From Winogradskyella psychrotolerans RS-3 (GTDB lineage: Bacteria > Bacteroidota > Bacteroidia > Flavobacteriales > Flavobacteriaceae): a stretch of 64,000 nucleotides of DNA. Of the stretch, positions 1 through 8,738 are shown one piece after another (positions within the stretch are counted from its first letter, which is position 1; every line of letters begins with the position of its first letter). The stretch spans positions 33,710 to 97,709 of the forward strand of contig NZ_ATMR01000060.1 in assembly GCF_000427335.1 (NCBI RefSeq), read 5' to 3'. The notes under the pieces were generated by a model. That model was given only the letters and a program-made list of their open reading frames with translations. It did no database searches and was not told where the DNA came from. The position numbers were made by a program, and so were the translations under genes.

Positions 1-94
1 GTCTAAGGACGATAATTATGCCGATGAAATGATTGAACGTATTATGGATTCTATTGAATTGAAATCAGAAGAGCCTGTAGAAGAGAAAGAATAA
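1..94 (+). CDS. 3' end of a gene directly upstream of batA (partial)
   Basis: The frame starting at base 2 is open for 30 codons and ends at a TAA (92-94) that overlaps the batA ATG as TAATG, so the two genes are probably translationally coupled. Only an acidic, charged tail is visible (ending VEEKE). In flavobacterial Bat operons a MoxR ATPase, a DUF58 protein and a small unnamed protein usually precede batA. The visible part is too short to say which of these it is. Confidence 0.6.
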   Translation, partial: SKDDNYADEMIERIMDSIELKSEEPVEEKE

Positions 95-1098
95 TGTTAG
101 AGAATATACAATTTTTAAATAAAGAATTTTTCTGGTTACTGTTGCTTTTGCCAATAGCAATAGTTTGGTATGTGCTTAAACACAGCAAACAAACGGCTGA
201 GTTAAAAATATCGAGTGTTAAAGGTTTTAAAGGGACATCTTCATTTTGGACAAAATTTAGACACGTTCTTTTTGCATTGCGCTTACTTGCTTTAGCCTTT
301 TTAATTACAGCTTTAGCAAGACCAAGAACAGTGGATGTGTCTACAAAGACTAAAACCACTAGTGGAATAGACATTGTTATGGCAATTGATGTTTCGGCAA
401 GTATGTTGGCAAAAGATTTAAGTCCTAATCGATTAGACGCTTTAAAAGAAGTGGCAGCCGATTTTATTGATGGTCGTCCAAATGACCGCATTGGTTTAGT
501 GGAATATGCTGGTGAAGCCTACACTAAAACGCCAATTACTAGCGATAAATCTATAGTAAAGCGATCGTTAAGAGATATTAATTACAATTCTATTATCGAA
601 GGAGGAACGGCAATTGGTATGGGTTTAGGAACTTCTGTTAACCGATTAAAAGACAGCAGAGCTAAGAGTAAGGTTATTATTTTATTAACGGATGGTGTTA
701 ATACTTCTGGTGCCTTAGATCCAAAAACAGCTAGCGTTTTGGCTGTAGAATATGGTATTAAAGTTTATGCTATTGGTATTGGCACAAACGGTACCGCATT
801 GTCTCCAATAGGTTTTAATCCTAATGGTACGTTTAGATATGGTCGTATGCAAGTAGAAATTGATGAAGCTTTATTGAAAGACATTGCAGCAGAAACGGGT
901 GGAAAATATTTTAGAGCCACAAATAATGATAAGTTAGCTGAGATTTATGAAGAAATTAATAAGCTCGAAAAAACCGAAATTGAAGAAACAAAATACTACA
1001 ATTACGAAGAAAAATACAGACCATTGGTGCTAATTGCAGGGCTGTTATTATTGATAGAATTAATATTAAGAAACACAATATTTAGAAGCTTTGTTTAG
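94..1098 (+). CDS. batA: BatA, VWA-domain membrane protein of the Bat (aerotolerance) operon
   Basis: The product has 334 aa. Two hydrophobic segments lie at about 12-28 and 56-74, followed by a von Willebrand factor A domain with an intact MIDAS motif DVSAS (residues 99-103), and a final membrane segment near 308-326. This is the standard layout of BatA, with the VWA domain expected on the periplasmic side. Bat proteins are linked in Bacteroidota to stress tolerance and envelope homeostasis, but their biochemical activity is unsettled. The ATG overlaps the upstream stop, and the 3' end overlaps batB by 8 bases, so the genes are one transcript. Confidence 0.95.
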   Translation: MLENIQFLNKEFFWLLLLLPIAIVWYVLKHSKQTAELKISSVKGFKGTSSFWTKFRHVLFALRLLALAFLITALARPRTVDVSTKTKTTSGIDIVMAIDVSASMLAKDLSPNRLDALKEVAADFIDGRPNDRIGLVEYAGEAYTKTPITSDKSIVKRSLRDINYNSIIEGGTAIGMGLGTSVNRLKDSRAKSKVIILLTDGVNTSGALDPKTASVLAVEYGIKVYAIGIGTNGTALSPIGFNPNGTFRYGRMQVEIDEALLKDIAAETGGKYFRATNNDKLAEIYEEINKLEKTEIEETKYYNYEEKYRPLVLIAGLLLLIELILRNTIFRSFV

Positions 1099-2131
1099 AA
1101 TAGACGAAAAAATATGGTTTTGGACGTTACTGGTAATTCCGGTAATCATTCTGTTGTTCATACTACTCCAGTTATGGAGACGTTCTGTACAGAAGAAATT
1201 TGCAGATTCTGGCTTACTAAAACGTCTTAGCCCAAATCAATCTTTATTTAAAAGTGTTTTAAAAGTGTTAGTGCTTTCAGGTGCTTTTGCTTGTTTGTCT
1301 TTAGCATTAGTGAATCCTAAAATAGGTACTAAATTAGAAACGGTTAGAAGTGAAGGTGTAGATATTGTTTTTGCAGTAGATGTTTCAAAGAGTATGTTGG
1401 CCGAAGATATTGCGCCAAACCGCTTAGAAAAATCCAAGCAGTTGGTTACACAAATAGTGAACAGTTTAGTGAGCGACCGTATTGGTATTATTGCGTATGC
1501 TGGTACGGCATTTCCGCAATTACCAATAACAACAGATTATGCTTCGGCAAAAATGTTTTTACAAAACATGAATACTGATATGTTGTCCTCACAAGGCACA
1601 GCAATTAGCGAAGCTATTGAACTTTCTAAGACTTATTTTGATAATGAAGATCAAGCCAATCGTGTGTTGATTATCATTTCAGATGGAGAAGATCATGATG
1701 GAGAAGCTTTAAGTGTTGCAGAAGAAGCTGCAGAGCAAGGCATCAGAATACTAACCATAGGAGTTGGTAATGTTAAAGGTGGTCCTATTCCTATAAAGCG
1801 TAACGGTGTTATTCTGAATTATAAAAAAGATAATAACAATGAAACTGTTATTACAAGATTAGACGAATCTACATTAAAAGAAATTGCAGCAGAAGCCAAT
1901 GGAGTTTACATTAACGGAAGCAATACTGCTAAAGTTGTAGAAACTATTAAGGAAGAACTAGATAAAATGGATAAGCAAGAATTTGAGTCGAAGCAAATCG
2001 CAGATTTTAAAGATCAATTTCAATGGTTTTTGGCTTTCGGAATTTTATTATTGTTCATTGATATCTTCTTCTTAGAGCGAAAAACAGCTTGGTTAAAGAA
2101 GTTGAATTTATTTAATGAAACATATATCTAA
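1091..2131 (+). CDS. batB: BatB, second VWA-domain protein of the Bat operon (TTG start)
   Basis: The product has 346 aa and the same plan as batA: membrane segments at about 9-28 and 57-75, a VWA domain with MIDAS motif DVSKS (97-101), and a C-terminal membrane segment. The best start is TTG at 1091, inside the last codons of batA, because the N-terminus it gives (FRIDEKIWFW) matches the conserved BatB start. No ATG is available nearby. BatA and BatB are thought to act together as a membrane VWA pair. A 240-base gap containing a dispersed repeat separates it from batC. Confidence 0.94.
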   Translation: MFRIDEKIWFWTLLVIPVIILLFILLQLWRRSVQKKFADSGLLKRLSPNQSLFKSVLKVLVLSGAFACLSLALVNPKIGTKLETVRSEGVDIVFAVDVSKSMLAEDIAPNRLEKSKQLVTQIVNSLVSDRIGIIAYAGTAFPQLPITTDYASAKMFLQNMNTDMLSSQGTAISEAIELSKTYFDNEDQANRVLIIISDGEDHDGEALSVAEEAAEQGIRILTIGVGNVKGGPIPIKRNGVILNYKKDNNNETVITRLDESTLKEIAAEANGVYINGSNTAKVVETIKEELDKMDKQEFESKQIADFKDQFQWFLAFGILLLFIDIFFLERKTAWLKKLNLFNETYI

Positions 2132-2280
2132 AAGGATTAATTGGAAGGCTGCTCATAAAATAAGTTCAATGAGAATTTTTTAAGCAATAGAAGCGAACGA
2201 ATTAAAATTTTTAGATTTTTTTTAACGCTAAATCAGCTAGAGCTTTAGTAATTTAGAGGTCGTTTTCATAATTAAAAAAA

Positions 2281-2375
2281 ATATGAGCCGAGCATATGTT
2301 ACAGACAATAGCGCTAAAAGAAATGACAAATAGCGGCCGCATGTGACCTTAATAAATCAATAGAAAAACACATGA
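2281..2375. repeat. Dispersed intergenic repeat, copy 1 (batB-batC gap)
   Basis: This stretch begins ATATGAGC, contains AGCGC and GCATGTGACC followed by an AT-rich spacer and CAATAG, and ends AACACATGA, where the final ATG is the batC start. A second copy with the same order of blocks lies at 50845-50934. The outer blocks match almost base for base while the middle has diverged. No ORF or transposase is present, so it looks like a short non-autonomous dispersed element. Confidence 0.55.
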
Positions 2376-3214
2376 AACTATATATACTACTTTTTACCAT
2401 TTTTATTGGAAATTTCGGGATTTCCCAAGACCTCAATAAGGAACAATTAAAAGCCGACAAAAACGCAACGAATTTTGTGTATAAAGCCAATGAGTTGGTC
2501 GGAGAAGATAACTATGTAGAGGCCGAAATGGAATACAGAAAAGCCATTTCAGAAGCACCAAGTAAAGCTGCAGGTGCTTATAATTTAGCACATTCGTATT
2601 ACACAAAAGGGAGTTTTGATGAAGCCTTATTTAGAAGCCAAGAAGCAGCAAATAATGCAACTACCAAAGATGAAAAGCATAGGGCGTTTCATAATATTGG
2701 TAATATTTTAATGCAAAATAAGCAATGTAAAGAAGCAGTTGAAGCTTATAAAAATGCCTTGAGAAACAATCCACTTGATGAAGAATCGCGTTATAATTTT
2801 GCCTTAGCAAAGGAATGTGCCGATCAACAAAAAGATGATGGTGGAGGCGAAGATGATAAGAAGGACGAGAACAAAGAAGACGAGCAGAACAAGGAAGACG
2901 AGCAAAAGAAAGAGGACGATAAAGAGAAGAAGGACGATCAGGATAAAAAAGACGAAGGAGACCAAGATAAAAAAGACGGCGACAAGGATAAGGATGAAGA
3001 CGGCAAGCCAAAAGACGATAAAAAGGATGATGGTAAAGGAAATGAAGATAATAAGGATAACAATCAAAAGCCAAAACCGCAGCAAGGCCAAATGTCTCCT
3101 CAGCAGATAAAGAATATTTTAGATGCGATGCAAAATCAAGAACAAAAAGTTCAAGAGAAAATGAATGCTGAGAAACAAAAAGGAGCTAAAGTTAAGACTG
3201 AAAAGGATTGGTAA
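2372..3214 (+). CDS. batC: BatC, TPR protein with a long charged tail
   Basis: The product has 280 aa. A signal peptide (1-18, ending GISQ) is followed by TPR repeats (about 35-150). Residues 150-235 are almost only D, K and E with some G and N, and the end is Q/K-rich. This is the usual BatC form, a periplasmic TPR adaptor thought to bring BatA/B and BatD/E together. The charged tract produces long open frames on all strands, which I treat as artefacts. Unlike the A-B and D-E junctions, batC is separated from both neighbours by gaps of more than 130 bases that carry repeats. Confidence 0.93.
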   Translation: MKLYILLFTIFIGNFGISQDLNKEQLKADKNATNFVYKANELVGEDNYVEAEMEYRKAISEAPSKAAGAYNLAHSYYTKGSFDEALFRSQEAANNATTKDEKHRAFHNIGNILMQNKQCKEAVEAYKNALRNNPLDEESRYNFALAKECADQQKDDGGGEDDKKDENKEDEQNKEDEQKKEDDKEKKDDQDKKDEGDQDKKDGDKDKDEDGKPKDDKKDDGKGNEDNKDNNQKPKPQQGQMSPQQIKNILDAMQNQEQKVQEKMNAEKQKGAKVKTEKDW

Positions 3215-3307
3215 TGATCAGTCGTAGTATGCAGTCTCTTACTGGGATAGATTAGCTTGTTTTTTTAATTAAACAGTTTGTAGGTTCTCATAAAACTTTG
3301 AATTTTT

Positions 3308-3332
3308 GTCACACTGAGCGCAGTCGCAGTGC
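3308..3332. repeat. Short REP-like hairpin element, copy 1 (batC-batD gap)
   Basis: The sequence TGTCAC is followed by the core TGAGCGCAGTCG (3315-3326), flanked by pairing arms CACTG (3312-3316) and CAGTG (3327-3331). The same core with different but still complementary arms recurs at 51065-51090. This is the pattern of a small palindromic dispersed repeat. Confidence 0.6.
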
Positions 3333-3345
3333 ATTAATAAATTAA

Positions 3346-5115
3346 ATGAAATCAATTAAAAACATAGTAATAGTATTTCTAGTACTTGTAACAAGTATGG
3401 CTTCTGCACAGGTTAAATTTGAAGCAAAAGTTAGCAAGAAAAAATTAGGGATTAATGAGCGCTTACGTATCGATTTTGAAATGAACGAAGATGGAGATAA
3501 TTTTGTGCCTCCTAGTTTTGCAGATTTTGATGTTGTTGGAGGGCCAAATACATCAGTGAGTAACTATTCTAGAAACGGAAAACGCTCCTATTCTAAAACA
3601 TATAGTTATTTTTTAGCACCAAAATCACGAGGAAACTTCACTATTAAACAAGCAACTATTGAAATTGATGGTGAAACTTATAAAACATTTCCAATAACGG
3701 TTAATGTTACGGCTGCGGTCAATGCTCCTAATGGAAATGCAACCGCTTCAGATGTTGCTTCAGAGAATATTCATTTAGTTGCTGAGGTATCTAAAGCGAG
3801 CCCTTATTTAAATGAAGCTATTACTGTAGTTTATAAACTATATGTTTCAAAAGATACAGGTGTAAGCAGTTGGAGAGAAAAAGACACGCCTAGATTTAAT
3901 GATTTTTGGAGTCAGAATATAGATGTTAAAGGTTTTCCGGTTCATACAGGTGAATATGATGGTGAAGAATACCGTTACGTTATTCTTAGAAAAACGGTGC
4001 TTTATCCTCAAAAAACAGGACCATTAAAATTAGAGCCTCTAGTAATGGAGGTCACTGTAGAAGTGCCATCAAACAGAAGAGATATTTTTGGTAGGGCTTT
4101 ATTAACCAGAGTGCCACAAATGGTTACTGCAGGTAGTAGAACTATTAATGTAAAAGCATTACCAGAGGAAGGAAAACCTTCAGATTTCAAAGGTGCTGTC
4201 GGTAATTTTGATTTCAAAGTTTCAACCTCTAAAACACAGTTGAATGCTACGGAATCGCTTCAAGCCAAAATAGAGGTTTCAGGATCAGGAAATTTAAAAC
4301 TTTTTGAATTACCGAAGCTTACCGTTCCAAGTTCTTTAGAGGTTTATGAACCAGAACACCAAGAAAATGTTCGGACTAACCTAAGTGGTATGCAAGGAAA
4401 TATTTCTGACACATATACAATTGTACCACAATACAGAGGAAAATATCCTGTTCCAACGATTTCATTTTCATATTTCGATTTAAAAACAGAAAGTTATAAA
4501 CGTATTTCATCAGCCGACATTGTTATAGATGTCCTAGAAGGTCCTATGGCAGCTAGTGCGACTACGGAAAACGCAGCAGATACAACTAAGCAGACGGTTA
4601 ATACAAGTACAAATACATTTGCCTTTATAAAAACCAATTCAAATTGGACGCCTATAAAATCTGAACCGTTCTTTAAGTCTACCGGGTTTTGGTCATTGCT
4701 ATTGGTGCCATTTTTAGCCATTCCATTAGCAATTATTGTTAGACGTAAAAAGGATAAACGCGATGCAGATGTGCAAGGTAATCGTATTAGAAAAGCAGAT
4801 CGTTTAGCTAAAAAGTATTTAAGTGAAGCTAAAAAAGCACTAGGACAAAAAGAATCGTTTTATTTAGCCTTAGAAAAAGCACTTCATAATTATTTAAAAT
4901 CAAAATTAAATATTGAAACCAGCGATTTTAACAAAGAAAAAATTGAAAGCCTATTGAAAGAGAGGCAAGTTTCAACGGAGGTTGTTTCAGAATTTATTTC
5001 AATATTAGAAAATTGTGAACTGGCGCGTTATACACCAATTACACAGGTTACTATGCAGAATGATTATGATAAAGCAGCGTATACAATTTCATTAATAGAT
5101 AAGCAACTAAGATAA
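3346..5115 (+). CDS. batD: BatD, membrane-anchored oxygen-tolerance protein
   Basis: The product has 589 aa. A signal peptide (1-21, ending ASAQ) is followed by a long exported region of beta-sandwich type (about 22-430), one membrane segment near 447-465 followed by RRKKDKR, and a cytosolic helical tail. This matches the BatD family in length and order. The expected topology has the large domain in the periplasm, alongside the VWA domains of BatA/B. The stop is one base away from the batE ATG. The function is inferred from operon membership; no catalytic motif is visible. Confidence 0.94.
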   Translation: MKSIKNIVIVFLVLVTSMASAQVKFEAKVSKKKLGINERLRIDFEMNEDGDNFVPPSFADFDVVGGPNTSVSNYSRNGKRSYSKTYSYFLAPKSRGNFTIKQATIEIDGETYKTFPITVNVTAAVNAPNGNATASDVASENIHLVAEVSKASPYLNEAITVVYKLYVSKDTGVSSWREKDTPRFNDFWSQNIDVKGFPVHTGEYDGEEYRYVILRKTVLYPQKTGPLKLEPLVMEVTVEVPSNRRDIFGRALLTRVPQMVTAGSRTINVKALPEEGKPSDFKGAVGNFDFKVSTSKTQLNATESLQAKIEVSGSGNLKLFELPKLTVPSSLEVYEPEHQENVRTNLSGMQGNISDTYTIVPQYRGKYPVPTISFSYFDLKTESYKRISSADIVIDVLEGPMAASATTENAADTTKQTVNTSTNTFAFIKTNSNWTPIKSEPFFKSTGFWSLLLVPFLAIPLAIIVRRKKDKRDADVQGNRIRKADRLAKKYLSEAKKALGQKESFYLALEKALHNYLKSKLNIETSDFNKEKIESLLKERQVSTEVVSEFISILENCELARYTPITQVTMQNDYDKAAYTISLIDKQLR

Positions 5116-5116
5116 T

Positions 5117-5875
5117 ATGAGAACAATTACCGTCTTACTTATATGTTGTTTTAGCCTTATTGGCTTTTCGCAAAATGACCAAAATTTTAGTGATGCAAAT
5201 GCCTTATATAACGATGGTAAATTTGCAGAAGCGATTGATAAATATGAATCGATTTTAGATTCAAAAGAACATTCTGCAGAGTTATATTTTAACCTAGGGA
5301 ATGCCAATTATAAGCTTAATAACATTGCGCCTAGTATTTATTATTTTGAAAAGGCACTACAATTAGAGCCTAATGATAAGGACATACAAAATAATTTAGC
5401 TTTTGCACAAAACATGACGATTGATGCTATAGATACAGTTCCGGTTGTTGGGTTTTCAAGAATTATAAATAATATAGTCAATACGTTTAATACAGACGTT
5501 TGGGCAAAAATCGCAATCGGTGGTGTGCTTTTGTTTGTAATTATATTTTTAGCCTATCACTTTTCTTATACGAGTTCAAAAAAACGAATTGCTTTTGTAA
5601 CTAGTATTGTTAGTTTATGCGTTGCTTGTTTTGCGGTAGCTATGGCGTTTCAAAAAGAAGATTTAAATAAAAAAGATAATCCTGCAATTATATTTGCACA
5701 AGAAAGTAGAGTAAAAACGGACCCTAATCTTACTAGTGAAGAAGTATTTAGGTTACATGAAGGTACTAAGGTGCAAGTCATTGAAACGTATGATGATTGG
5801 AACAAAATTCAATTATCTGATAATTCTACAGGTTGGATTCCTTCTAAAGAGATTAAATTATTGAAGGTTTTTTAG
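5117..5875 (+). CDS. batE: BatE, TPR and SH3-like protein
   Basis: The product has 252 aa. It has a signal peptide (1-18, ending GFSQ), TPR repeats (about 20-100), two hydrophobic segments near 138-158 and 163-182, and a C-terminal SH3-like domain (about 190-252, with GTKVQVIETYDDW and GWIPSKEI). This is the classic BatE arrangement. It is the last gene of the operon and overlaps nothing downstream. Its likely role is as a periplasmic scaffold in the Bat membrane complex. Confidence 0.93.
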   Translation: MRTITVLLICCFSLIGFSQNDQNFSDANALYNDGKFAEAIDKYESILDSKEHSAELYFNLGNANYKLNNIAPSIYYFEKALQLEPNDKDIQNNLAFAQNMTIDAIDTVPVVGFSRIINNIVNTFNTDVWAKIAIGGVLLFVIIFLAYHFSYTSSKKRIAFVTSIVSLCVACFAVAMAFQKEDLNKKDNPAIIFAQESRVKTDPNLTSEEVFRLHEGTKVQVIETYDDWNKIQLSDNSTGWIPSKEIKLLKVF

Positions 5876-5909
5876 AACTAATTTAACAGTCTGTTAAAAT
5901 CGAACATAT

Positions 5910-5917
5910 TATATTTG
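5910..5917 (+). promoter_or_regulatory. Bacteroidota -7 element TATATTTG
   Basis: This is an exact match to TAnnTTTG, the -7 element read by the primary sigma factor of Bacteroidota. It ends only 6 bases before the ATG at 5924, so transcription would begin almost at the start codon. Confidence 0.5.
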
Positions 5918-5923
5918 CTGCTT

Positions 5924-6217
5924 ATGCAAAAAAGCTCCAAATACAGAATAGCTGTTTTTTTAACCATAGTATTTATGGCGCTTATTTCTGCACCCACAAT
6001 TATCATGTCTATTGATGACTCAATTGACGTCGCGTGTTTTTTTAGTATAACTGAAGAAGAAGAGAACGCACATGCTAAGCTTCTCTTTGATAAAGACCAC
6101 CAAGATTCAGAATTTTTAATTGAAGATCAAGAAACTACACATCTTGAAGGCTATAGGTTTAAAAACTACCCTAAACCGCATCTTAATTTAATTTCTCCAC
6201 CACCCGATTTTATTTAA
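5924..6217 (+). CDS. Small membrane-anchored protein of unknown function
   Basis: The product has 97 aa from the ATG at 5924. An in-frame TTG nine bases upstream falls inside the promoter element, so I did not choose it. One N-terminal hydrophobic segment (about 10-29) is followed by an acidic region and a conserved-looking C-terminus, HLNLISPPPDFI. Short proteins ending ISPPP-[DE]-[FY]-I are familiar in Flavobacteriia, but I know no function. It sits between batE and a SulP transporter gene and has its own promoter element. Confidence 0.7.
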   Translation: MQKSSKYRIAVFLTIVFMALISAPTIIMSIDDSIDVACFFSITEEEENAHAKLLFDKDHQDSEFLIEDQETTHLEGYRFKNYPKPHLNLISPPPDFI

Positions 6218-6265
6218 TATTTTTTCGCTTGACATTTTTTGTCCCCAAAAAAAGTATTAAAATAA

Positions 6266-6286
6266 CTATTGAAATCTATTCAATAG
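6266..6286. promoter_or_regulatory. Perfect inverted repeat upstream of the first SulP gene (candidate operator)
   Basis: CTATTGAA (6266-6273), a 5-base spacer, then TTCAATAG (6279-6286) form a perfect 8-bp dyad ending 18 bases before the SulP ATG. Its size and spacing fit a transcription-factor site such as those of LysR-type regulators. A short mRNA hairpin is the alternative. No regulator gene lies beside it. Confidence 0.4.
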
Positions 6287-6304
6287 ACAAAATCATTATA
6301 TAAA

Positions 6305-7897
6305 ATGTTTAAAACATTAAAAAACGACTTGCCTGCAAGTGTCGTTGTATTTTTCGTTGCACTACCCTTATGTTTAGGTATTGCATTAGCTAGTGGAGCA
6401 CCACTTTTCTCAGGAGTAATTGCTGGTGTAATTGGTGGAATTGTAGTAGGATCCTTAAGTGGTTCTAAATTAGGAGTTAGTGGGCCTGCAGCTGGTTTAG
6501 CAGCCATCGTATTAACAGCCATCGGGACTTTAGGTGGTTATGAAAACTTTTTAGTAGCCGTTGTATTAGGTGGAATTATTCAATTACTATTTGGAGTATT
6601 AAAGGCCGGAATTATTGGCTATTATTTTCCGTCTTCTGTAATTAAAGGTATGCTTACAGGTATCGGAATCATCATTATTTTAAAACAAATCCCTAACTTT
6701 TTTGGCTATGATGAAGAATCTGCTTGGGATTTAGAATTTTTTGAAATTGATGGTGGTAATACGTTTTCAGAGTTAATTACTATGTTTAGTAATATACACC
6801 CTGGAGCTGCCTTAGTAGGAATTATAAGTTTATTACTATTAATACTTTGGGATAAAGTATTGACTAAGAAATCTAAAGTATTTGAAATTATTCAAGGGCC
6901 TTTCGTTGTCGTAGTTTTAGGGATAATATTCTTTACATTAACACAAAATCACGACGTACTTTCTATAGGAGGAAAACATATGGTAAGTGTTCCAATTCCT
7001 GATGATTTAGATTCTTTTATTGGTCAATTTAGCTTTCCTAATTTTGCTGTAATTACAAATTATGAAGTTTGGATTGTAGCTTTTACCATTGCATTAGTGG
7101 CAAGTTTAGAAACCTTATTAAGCGTTGAAGCATCAGATAAACTTGATCCAGATAAAAACGTAACACCTACTAATAGAGAATTATTAGCACAAGGAACAGG
7201 TAATATTCTTTCAGGATTAATAGGAGGTCTTCCTGTAACTCAGGTAATTGTTCGAAGTTCTGCCAATATACAATCTGGTGGAAAAAGTAAAATGTCAACT
7301 ATTATTCATGGATTCTTATTATTGATTTCTGTAATATTAATACCAACGTTACTTAATAAGATTCCTTTATCAGTGTTAGCTGCAATTTTACTGATTGTGG
7401 GTTATAAATTGGCAAAACCATCATTATTCAAAAAGATGTATAATTTAGGATGGAAACAATCAGTTCCATTTTTCGCGACTGTAGTAGGAATCGTTTTTAC
7501 AGATTTATTAGTCGGTATTGGTCTAGGATTAGCTGTCGGTATCGTTGTTATACTATTAAAAAGCTACCAAAACTCGCACTTCCTACATATTGAAGATAAT
7601 AGTAACGGAAAACATAAAATTAAGATGGCACTTGCTGAAGAAGTAACCTTCTTTAATAAAGGTGCAATTCTAAAAGAACTAGATAGTTTACCAAGAGATA
7701 CTTATTTAGAATTTGATGTTACAAAGACGAGATATCTAGATTATGATATTATTGAGATTCTTGAGGATTTTGCCTTTAAAGCAAAAGAGAGAAATATAGA
7801 TATCAAATTAATTTCAAAACGTGGAGTTGTAGAAAATCCACCGAGTTTTATTGAGTTCTTTCAATTAAGACCTAAGTCTAATATAAGTTTAAGCTAG
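6305..7897 (+). CDS. SulP-family inorganic anion transporter (candidate bicarbonate transporter)
   Basis: The product has 530 aa with about 10-12 membrane segments from residue 8 to 420, rich in glycine and alanine (start LPASVVVFFVALPLCLGIALASGAP, the SulP signature region). A C-terminal STAS-like domain (about 440-525) is present. SulP proteins carry sulfate, bicarbonate or other anions. Substrate cannot be read from sequence, but two carbonic anhydrase genes in the same cluster favour bicarbonate, as in the BicA subgroup. It is followed after 5 bases by a universal stress protein gene, so the two are co-transcribed. Confidence 0.92.
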   Translation: MFKTLKNDLPASVVVFFVALPLCLGIALASGAPLFSGVIAGVIGGIVVGSLSGSKLGVSGPAAGLAAIVLTAIGTLGGYENFLVAVVLGGIIQLLFGVLKAGIIGYYFPSSVIKGMLTGIGIIIILKQIPNFFGYDEESAWDLEFFEIDGGNTFSELITMFSNIHPGAALVGIISLLLLILWDKVLTKKSKVFEIIQGPFVVVVLGIIFFTLTQNHDVLSIGGKHMVSVPIPDDLDSFIGQFSFPNFAVITNYEVWIVAFTIALVASLETLLSVEASDKLDPDKNVTPTNRELLAQGTGNILSGLIGGLPVTQVIVRSSANIQSGGKSKMSTIIHGFLLLISVILIPTLLNKIPLSVLAAILLIVGYKLAKPSLFKKMYNLGWKQSVPFFATVVGIVFTDLLVGIGLGLAVGIVVILLKSYQNSHFLHIEDNSNGKHKIKMALAEEVTFFNKGAILKELDSLPRDTYLEFDVTKTRYLDYDIIEILEDFAFKAKERNIDIKLISKRGVVENPPSFIEFFQLRPKSNISLS

Positions 7898-7902
7898 AAA
7901 TT

Positions 7903-8703
7903 ATGAAAAATAGTAAATATAAAATACTGGTACTTTCTGATTTAAACAAAACGACAAGTACCACCATAAAAAGTAGTGTGAGTTTAGCACAAATGATTGA
8001 TGCAGACATTGAATTATTTCATGTTAAAAAACACATTGATATTGTAAATAGAGATAACCAACTCTCTGCAATTAGAACTTTAAATGATGAACAGATTACG
8101 ACAAAAAAGAAAATTGAAGCATTAATTAATCCTATTTCAAAAGCGTATAATGTAACCATCAGTTATAGTTATGCTTTTGGAAAAATTAAAGAAGAAATCC
8201 GTAATCAGATCGCACTTTCTAAGCCCGATATTATTGTTTTAGGACAGCGAGATTCTAATCCGCTTCAGCTCATTGGAGATAGTATTACACGTTTTATCTT
8301 GAAAAATTTTAAAGGTGTTATTATGATTTCATCTAATGAAAATGCATTAATACCAAATGAAAAAATGTCTTTAGGAGTTTTTAATGATTCTAATAAAATC
8401 TTTAATACTGAATTTTCAAAAGATTTAATACTGCATGCAAAAGCACCGTTAAAATCTTTCAAAATTATAAATAGCCAAAAAGAAACAGTAAAAATAGCAG
8501 GCGAAAAAGATGAGAAAATTATAGCGTATGTATTTGAGCAAAATGCAGATGCTATGGATACGCTTTCTTCCTATTTGTTGAAAAACAATATTAATTTATT
8601 GTGTGTGGATAGAGATGAAGATAAATCGAAAAATACAGGTGAAGCCTCATTAAGAGAAGTGGTGAGTAAGTTGAATGTTTCATTATTAGTTTCGGAAGCA
8701 TAA
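7903..8703 (+). CDS. Universal stress protein family protein
   Basis: The product has 266 aa. The first half has the USP fold: YKILVLSDLN (beta 1), AQMIDADIELFHV, then KPDIIVLGQRDS and a downstream GDSITRFIL stretch corresponding to the nucleotide-binding loop region. The second half is a weaker, degenerate copy, so this is a tandem USP of the size common in Bacteroidota. It lies between SulP and carbonic anhydrase genes in one transcript, which suggests it senses or modulates the transporter. That role is inference. Confidence 0.82.
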   Translation: MKNSKYKILVLSDLNKTTSTTIKSSVSLAQMIDADIELFHVKKHIDIVNRDNQLSAIRTLNDEQITTKKKIEALINPISKAYNVTISYSYAFGKIKEEIRNQIALSKPDIIVLGQRDSNPLQLIGDSITRFILKNFKGVIMISSNENALIPNEKMSLGVFNDSNKIFNTEFSKDLILHAKAPLKSFKIINSQKETVKIAGEKDEKIIAYVFEQNADAMDTLSSYLLKNNINLLCVDRDEDKSKNTGEASLREVVSKLNVSLLVSEA

Positions 8704-8738
8704 ATAAATAACAATTAAAATTAAACGAAAAAAACATT

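Noticed and set aside
2333..2340. NotI site (GCGGCCGC) in an AT-rich intergenic region, suggestive of a vector
   Set aside because: It lies inside the dispersed repeat, whose second copy has a related but different sequence. No vector sequence surrounds it.
2661..3110. Three overlapping long open frames on both strands over batC
   Set aside because: They are produced by the D/K/E-rich low-complexity codons of batC. Their translations are biased (long runs of L, I, V or R, K) and have no domain.
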